A stretch of 42,728 nucleotides of DNA from Clostridiales bacterium (GTDB taxonomy: Bacteria; Bacillota; Clostridia; Christensenellales; Aristaeellaceae), in assembly GCA_019420065.1 (NCBI GenBank), contig JAHZHX010000004.1:30000-72727 (forward strand), written 5' to 3'. Both the position numbers and the translations under genes were made by a program. This document shows positions 38,660-42,728 of this stretch, in pieces; the stretch's first letter is position 1; each line of letters starts with the position of its first letter. The notes beneath the pieces were generated by a model. The model made no database searches. It had not been told where the DNA came from and saw nothing but the letters and a program-made list of their open reading frames with translations.

Positions 38660-41600
38660 TTAGTTATTATAGTCCCAGTTTGTGGCGGGGGTCAGCTCCA
38701 GCGAAGCGGGATACTGCCCTTCCTTGCGCAGGACAAAGCCAAAATCGCAGTTGAGGTTGCGGCTGCCGGAGGGAACCAGAATACCGGCTGCCTCGGCGGT
38801 GGTATCCTCGCTCGCTTCCAGAACGCTGGCAACCATGGGGAAAGTCGTTACGCGCACGGTTGCCTTGACCTCCTTTGGCATGGTCACGCGCACGGTGTAG
38901 AGGCCGGGATACAGATCGCGGATCTGATAATGACCAAAGACGTCGGTCTCCGTTTCCGCAACCAGTTCGCCATATTGATACAGCGCGATCTTTACGCCCG
39001 GCAGGTTTGGCTCGCCTGCATCCTGCAAGCCGTTGCCGTTTTCGTCGATCCAGGCTGTATCGCCCAGAATACCCATGGCGCCGATGCCGATATGGCAGTT
39101 AGTTTTGTGTTCGCCCATGCTTAAGGTAAAATCGGCGGAATAGCCCGCGCCGTTTTCCTGCCGCGAAACGTCGCCCAGGATGATGCTGGGCTGTTCGGCG
39201 GTATCCGCCGTGCGGGCAAACCGGTAGTTTTCATCCGGCAAATCGCAGCTGATGGCATAATTTCCAGGCTTGAGGCTGCCAAAGGAGAAAGCGCCCTGGG
39301 CATTGGTTTGGACGGCGGCAAGCGGCGCGCCGTTTTCATACAGGGTAATGCTGCGGCCTGCGACGCCGTCGTCAGACTGCCCCATGTTCCATACCCTGCC
39401 TGCGATGCGCCCATAGCGCAGGATGGCGTATTCCGGCGTATTTTCTGCATGCGGCAGGATCAGCAGATTGCTGGTCCAGAAGCCGTCGATCAGTACGGCG
39501 TCGTTTCCGTTTGCGGGAATGCAGTCGCTTTCCAGCGTTACGCGCAGGGTGTATTCGCCTGGCACAAGCGCGTCCAGACAGAACCGGCCGGTCTCGTCCG
39601 TTTGCAGCGTATAGGAATGCGTGCCGTATACGCTGCGCAGTGCGACGGTCACTTTGGCAGCACCGGGATCATCGTCGGCACGCTGACCGTCGTTATCGCG
39701 GTCGAAGAATACCAGGCCGTTCAGCGAGGCGGGACGGATGACGGCGATATTGCGGTCATTTTGCTGGTCGCCCACGTCAATGCGCAGGGAAGCGATGCCG
39801 TTTTCGTCAGCAAGCGCGGGGAAGGGGGAGGAGGCGTCCACGGCAAAGCAGAAGTCCTCCGGCAAGGCTGCATGGATGGTGTAAGCGCCGGGGCGCAGCA
39901 AATCGAAAATATACTGGCCGTTGTCCAGCGTGCTGGTTTCATAGATCAGCCCCAGATCGGTGTTTTCCAGGGTGAGGCGAATGCCGGAGAAAACCGGTTC
40001 GTCCGCCTCATAAGCGCCGCTGAGGTTTTCATCCTGATAAATCACGCCGCTGAGCGTGCCGGTATGGATGGCATAGAGCGGCTCCAGATGCAAGTCATCC
40101 GCGCTGCCAACGGTGAAGGGGGCGGAGACGATGCTTTCCGCGCCGGTTTCCGGCTGCGTGAAGGCGGCGTTGGCGGGCAGCAGGTATTCCAGCATATAGG
40201 TGCCGGGCAGCGCGCCCTTGAGATAGAAGCTGCCCTCCGCGTCGGTGTAGGTTGTGGTAGTGTCAGATACCGGCGCGCCGTATTCATCCAGCAGCGTGAT
40301 CTGAACGTTTTCCATCCCGCCTTTCACGGGCAGCGAGGAAAGGCCCGTGCTGAGCAGCACTGCGCCCGATACGGTGGCGCTGCGGAAGATGCCGCCGTTA
40401 ATGTTGGAAACGGATTGCCCAGGCAGCAGATGCAGCGGGGCCGCTTCGCCATAGGAGGCGGACTGGAAGATGATATTGTTTTCCACGGCCGCGCCCGTTT
40501 CGGAATATTCGGTGAAAACGTAAGCGTCGGTCAGCAGGAAACGCACCGTATGCATGGCGGGCAGCAGGCTGTTGAAAGCATAGCGGCCGTTTTCGTCCGT
40601 TTCGGTTTGGGCTACGACGTCGCCGTCCGCGTTGATTGCCTGCACGGTAAAGCCGGGCAAGCCCGCTTCGCCGCCGTCCTGAACGCCGGTAATGTTTTTG
40701 TCATTGAACAGCATGCCCGAGACCGCGGCAGGCAGGGTCACGCCGGCGTAAAGCAGCGTGTTCTCCCCATGCGCCAGCGCGCAGGGGATGGTCAGATCTC
40801 CCGTTGCGGCGAGGGCGGTAAAATCATTCTGCACTCCTGCGACGGTAAAGACCTGTCCGGCGGGAAGAATGCAGCGAACGAAGCATTCGCCGCCGCGCAC
40901 AACGGGGATAAAGGCAGTGCCCGCGCCGTCCGATACGGCAGCGGCGCGCACGGTATCCTCCGTGAGGACTTCGACCCGCGCCCCGGCAAACACAGGCTCG
41001 TCTGCATCGTATGAACCGTTGGCGTTCAGGTCGTTGTACAGCTGCACGGTAAGCGTACTGACGGGGATTACACCGATGGATTGCACCTGGGCTTCGCTCT
41101 GATCGTATACTTTGATCTTGGCCGACTGGGTGAAGGCGTATCCTTCGGTAAAAAGAGAATCGCCGCCGGGCAGCGTGAACATGGCGCTTTCAGGCAGCGC
41201 AACGGCCAGGATATAATCATCTCCTGCAAGCAGCAGATCAAAACGGTAGGAACCGCTTTCATCAGTCGTTACGCTGCGGGAAACCCCCGCGCTTTCGCTG
41301 GTCAGCGTAACGGTTGCTCCGGCATAGCCGCCTTCGGTGGCCTCAAACCGGCCGTTGAGGTTGACATCGTGCCAGATAACGCCGGAAACGCTGCCCGTGC
41401 TGACCGCGCCCACGCCCACGCCCAAGCTGGTGCCGCGCGCTACCGTGAAAGGCTCGGTCATGCCAAAGCTGCTGTCGCAGGGGGGGATGGAGTTGTACCA
41501 GCCATTGACCTTTTCGCCCAGAGGGCCGATGATATAGGGCTGCGGCAGCTCGGCGGACAGGCGGTAAGTGCCCGGCGTCAGATCCCAGAAGGTGGCGCAG

Positions 41601-42184
41601 CCTTCCCTGTCGGAAGTGGCGGAAGCGATGGGCAGCCATTCGCCGTTGGCCTCGTAATAGAGTACAACGGGAACGCCGCGCAGCATGGTTTCGGCGGTAG
41701 AACGGCCGCCGTTCTGGTTCTTATCTTCAAAGATAAAGGCTTTGATGTAACAGGAGGCTTTGGAAGCGCCGATGTGCATGTCGTTTCTGGCCTGCCCGGC
41801 GCTGAGCGTAAAGGGCAGAGAACGGCTTTGCTTTCCCGAGGCGGGGAGGATCACGCTGCCGCCTTCCTGCGGAAAGACAAACTGATGATCGTCAGGCAGC
41901 GTGACCTCCAGGAAGTATTCTCCGGCGTTCAGCCCTGTGAAGGCATAAGTGCCGCTGCTATCCGTGGTCTGCTGGGCAACCAGCGTGCTGCTGCCGTCGC
42001 TTTCCAGCCGATGCAGCGCAACCGCGACCTTGCTTAGCGCGCGCGCGCCCTCGGTATACAGGCCGCTTCCGCTATTGTCATACCATACCTGCCCGGATAC
42101 CGACGCGCCGTCTGCCAGGGCACAGCATGGGATCAGGCAGCATAGAAACAGGAAAAACAGCGACAAATACAGGGATTTACGCAT
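38660..42184 (-). CDS. Large secreted SdrD-B-like repeat protein
   Basis: This encodes 1174 residues from the ATG at 42184, 7 bases after GGAGG. Signal peptide ends CCALA. About ten tandem units of 90-130 residues follow. Most open with a G-x-x-(Y/W/F)-x-D-x-N-x-x-G calcium-loop-like motif (GVIWHDVNLNGRFEATE, VQLYNDLNANGSYDADE, GVIYQDENLSGAYEADE, GLVFFDRDNDGQRADDD, GDTAWIDENGNGLQDAGE), then GYAGATVTL-type and TDESGSYRFDLLLAGDYIL-type strands. This is the SdrD B / Cna-B-like beta-sandwich. Such domains form rigid stalks of surface adhesins. No LPXTG motif, hydrophobic tail or other anchor is present; the protein ends NWDYNN. It is either released, held non-covalently, or lost its anchor. It lies beside the structured element. 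Confidence 0.88.
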   Translation of the reverse strand: MRKSLYLSLFFLFLCCLIPCCALADGASVSGQVWYDNSGSGLYTEGARALSKVAVALHRLESDGSSTLVAQQTTDSSGTYAFTGLNAGEYFLEVTLPDDHQFVFPQEGGSVILPASGKQSRSLPFTLSAGQARNDMHIGASKASCYIKAFIFEDKNQNGGRSTAETMLRGVPVVLYYEANGEWLPIASATSDREGCATFWDLTPGTYRLSAELPQPYIIGPLGEKVNGWYNSIPPCDSSFGMTEPFTVARGTSLGVGVGAVSTGSVSGVIWHDVNLNGRFEATEGGYAGATVTLTSESAGVSRSVTTDESGSYRFDLLLAGDDYILAVALPESAMFTLPGGDSLFTEGYAFTQSAKIKVYDQSEAQVQSIGVIPVSTLTVQLYNDLNANGSYDADEPVFAGARVEVLTEDTVRAAAVSDGAGTAFIPVVRGGECFVRCILPAGQVFTVAGVQNDFTALAATGDLTIPCALAHGENTLLYAGVTLPAAVSGMLFNDKNITGVQDGGEAGLPGFTVQAINADGDVVAQTETDENGRYAFNSLLPAMHTVRFLLTDAYVFTEYSETGAAVENNIIFQSASYGEAAPLHLLPGQSVSNINGGIFRSATVSGAVLLSTGLSSLPVKGGMENVQITLLDEYGAPVSDTTTTYTDAEGSFYLKGALPGTYMLEYLLPANAAFTQPETGAESIVSAPFTVGSADDLHLEPLYAIHTGTLSGVIYQDENLSGAYEADEPVFSGIRLTLENTDLGLIYETSTLDNGQYIFDLLRPGAYTIHAALPEDFCFAVDASSPFPALADENGIASLRIDVGDQQNDRNIAVIRPASLNGLVFFDRDNDGQRADDDPGAAKVTVALRSVYGTHSYTLQTDETGRFCLDALVPGEYTLRVTLESDCIPANGNDAVLIDGFWTSNLLILPHAENTPEYAILRYGRIAGRVWNMGQSDDGVAGRSITLYENGAPLAAVQTNAQGAFSFGSLKPGNYAISCDLPDENYRFARTADTAEQPSIILGDVSRQENGAGYSADFTLSMGEHKTNCHIGIGAMGILGDTAWIDENGNGLQDAGEPNLPGVKIALYQYGELVAETETDVFGHYQIRDLYPGLYTVRVTMPKEVKATVRVTTFPMVASVLEASEDTTAEAAGILVPSGSRNLNCDFGFVLRKEGQYPASLELTPATNWDYNN

Positions 42185-42231
42185 CGTTAAGCCTCCATTT
42201 TCGGGCAAAAATGCTGTTCTCTTTAGCAATG

Positions 42232-42260
42232 ATCGTACCACAGCGCGGCAGAAAAGTCAA
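42232..42260 (-). promoter_or_regulatory. Promoter of the SdrD-B-like gene
   Basis: On the minus strand: TTGACT, a 17-base spacer, then TACGAT with an extended TGG. Confidence 0.75.
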
Positions 42261-42266
42261 TTATTC

Positions 42267-42728
42267 TCAGCGGATGCGGCAGGGTTGGGGATACAGGGGC
42301 AGAGGCGGGGGACACTCGGGCGCGCAGCCGGAGGTAAACATGGGACGGTTGGCGACGGCCCAAGCCTCGATGCAGGCGTCCAGGCATACGTCGGCCTGGC
42401 AGCCATCCACGCAGGCACAGCCGCGCGCCAGACGCACGGAAGCGCCAAACAGGATACGGCTGCGGCACAGGTCGCGTTCGCTGCCGCACAGCCGCAGCTG
42501 TAGCGGCACCTCGATCTCGGCGCGCGCCGTATAACGGCAGCCGCGCTGGTCGCACAGCGTGCAAAGCAGCGGAATGTGGGCATGCAGGGAAATGCCGCAG
42601 CAGGAGGAATCGCAGCGCTCGTAGCGGATGCACTCTTCCTCGGCGCAAACGTCAACCAGGCGCAGCGGCATGCAGGCGTCGGCGGGGATGCCGTCCAAAC
42701 ACAGGATGAAGCGCTCATAACGCAGGAT
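42267..42728 (-). CDS. Cysteine-rich protein of unknown function, partial
   Basis: The frame is open to the window edge, so the N-terminus is missing; 153 residues are visible. It is strikingly Cys-rich, with many C-x(2-4)-C spacings (CTLCDQRGC, CACVDGCQADVCLDAC, CAPECPPP). It begins ILRYERFILCLDGIPADACMPLRLVDVC. The pattern suggests a metal-binding or disulphide-rich protein, possibly of the spore or cell surface, but I do not recognise a family. Two other minus-strand frames are also open across this region; this one was chosen because its composition is balanced and it is continuous from the window edge. The SdrD-B-like gene downstream has its own promoter. Confidence 0.55.
   Translation of the reverse strand: MLRYERFILCLDGIPADACMPLRLVDVCAEEECIRYERCDSSCCGISLHAHIPLLCTLCDQRGCRYTARAEIEVPLQLRLCGSERDLCRSRILFGASVRLARGCACVDGCQADVCLDACIEAWAVANRPMFTSGCAPECPPPLPLYPQPCRIR

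Noticed and set aside
1..42728. CRISPR arrays, tRNA or rRNA genes, complete insertion sequences, phage modules
   Set aside because: No regularly spaced direct repeats, tRNA cloverleaf, rRNA-like stretch, transposase, integrase or phage structural gene was recognised on either strand.

Overview
The window looks like a chromosomal segment of an anaerobic Gram-positive bacterium of the class Clostridia (Bacillota). The grounds are strong AGGAGG-type ribosome binding sites, TTGACA/TATAAT promoters often with an extended TGn -10, YesM/YesN-type sugar regulation, a dlt-like operon, MscL, and secreted proteins with short Gram-positive-style signal peptides. It is moderately GC-rich apart from an AT-richer patch at about 20.3-22.0 kb. 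No rRNA, tRNA, CRISPR array or intact transposase was seen. Nothing fixes genus or species.

Layout. (1) 1-3.5 kb: end of an endonuclease/exonuclease/phosphatase-family gene and a lipoprotein (+), then a minus-strand HTH regulator fused to a desulfoferrodoxin-like iron module and a YesM-type sensor kinase. (2) 3.7-13.1 kb (+): a carbohydrate uptake and hydrolysis operon. It holds a CBM9-like secreted protein, a sugar-binding protein, GH3, two CUT1 permeases, a second GH3 and an MsmK/UgpC-type ATPase. (3) 13.1-19.0 kb (+): a compact dlt-like operon (carrier protein, DltA-like ligase, DltB-like MBOAT, DltD-like SGNH protein) with a second, divergent ligase at its end. Its promoter is buried in a 23-bp inverted repeat. 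(4) 19.0-20.4 kb (-): TetR regulator and CPBP membrane protease with a consensus promoter and palindromic operators. (5) 20.4-22.0 kb (-): an AT-rich accessory patch with an AbrB-type antitoxin, a PIN toxin gene with an internal deletion, and two paralogous XRE regulators. Two genes here end in copies of the same covarying terminator. (6) 22.0-23.1 kb (+): a SLOG-like / sigma-region-4 / SLOG-like fusion protein. (7) 23.2-30.1 kb: a YesN-type response regulator (-), probably the partner of the kinase 20 kb away, then a third GH3, a second CBM9-like protein and a secreted beta-helix protein (+). (8) 30.1-35.9 kb (-): a tight operon of mscL, a HAD-MazG fusion, DUF2804, glyA, a YjbR-family protein and a secreted protein broken by one in-frame TGA. 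(9) 35.9-38.65 kb (+): an NAD-dependent epimerase and a MATE exporter, the latter behind a terminator-bearing leader that may be a guanidine-IV-type riboswitch; a structured 213-bp element has merged into the MATE 3' end. (10) 38.66-42.7 kb (-): a 1174-residue SdrD-B-like repeat protein without a wall anchor and a partial Cys-rich protein.

How it fits together. The GH3 enzymes probably release sugars outside the membrane, the binding protein and ABC importer take them up, and the split YesM/YesN pair on the two flanks of the 3.5-25 kb block may sense and control this. The dlt-like operon probably acylates a cell-surface polymer. Its two ligases differ exactly where DltA recognises D-alanine, so a second, non-amino-acid acyl substituent is a serious possibility; this is the strongest candidate for an undescribed system here.
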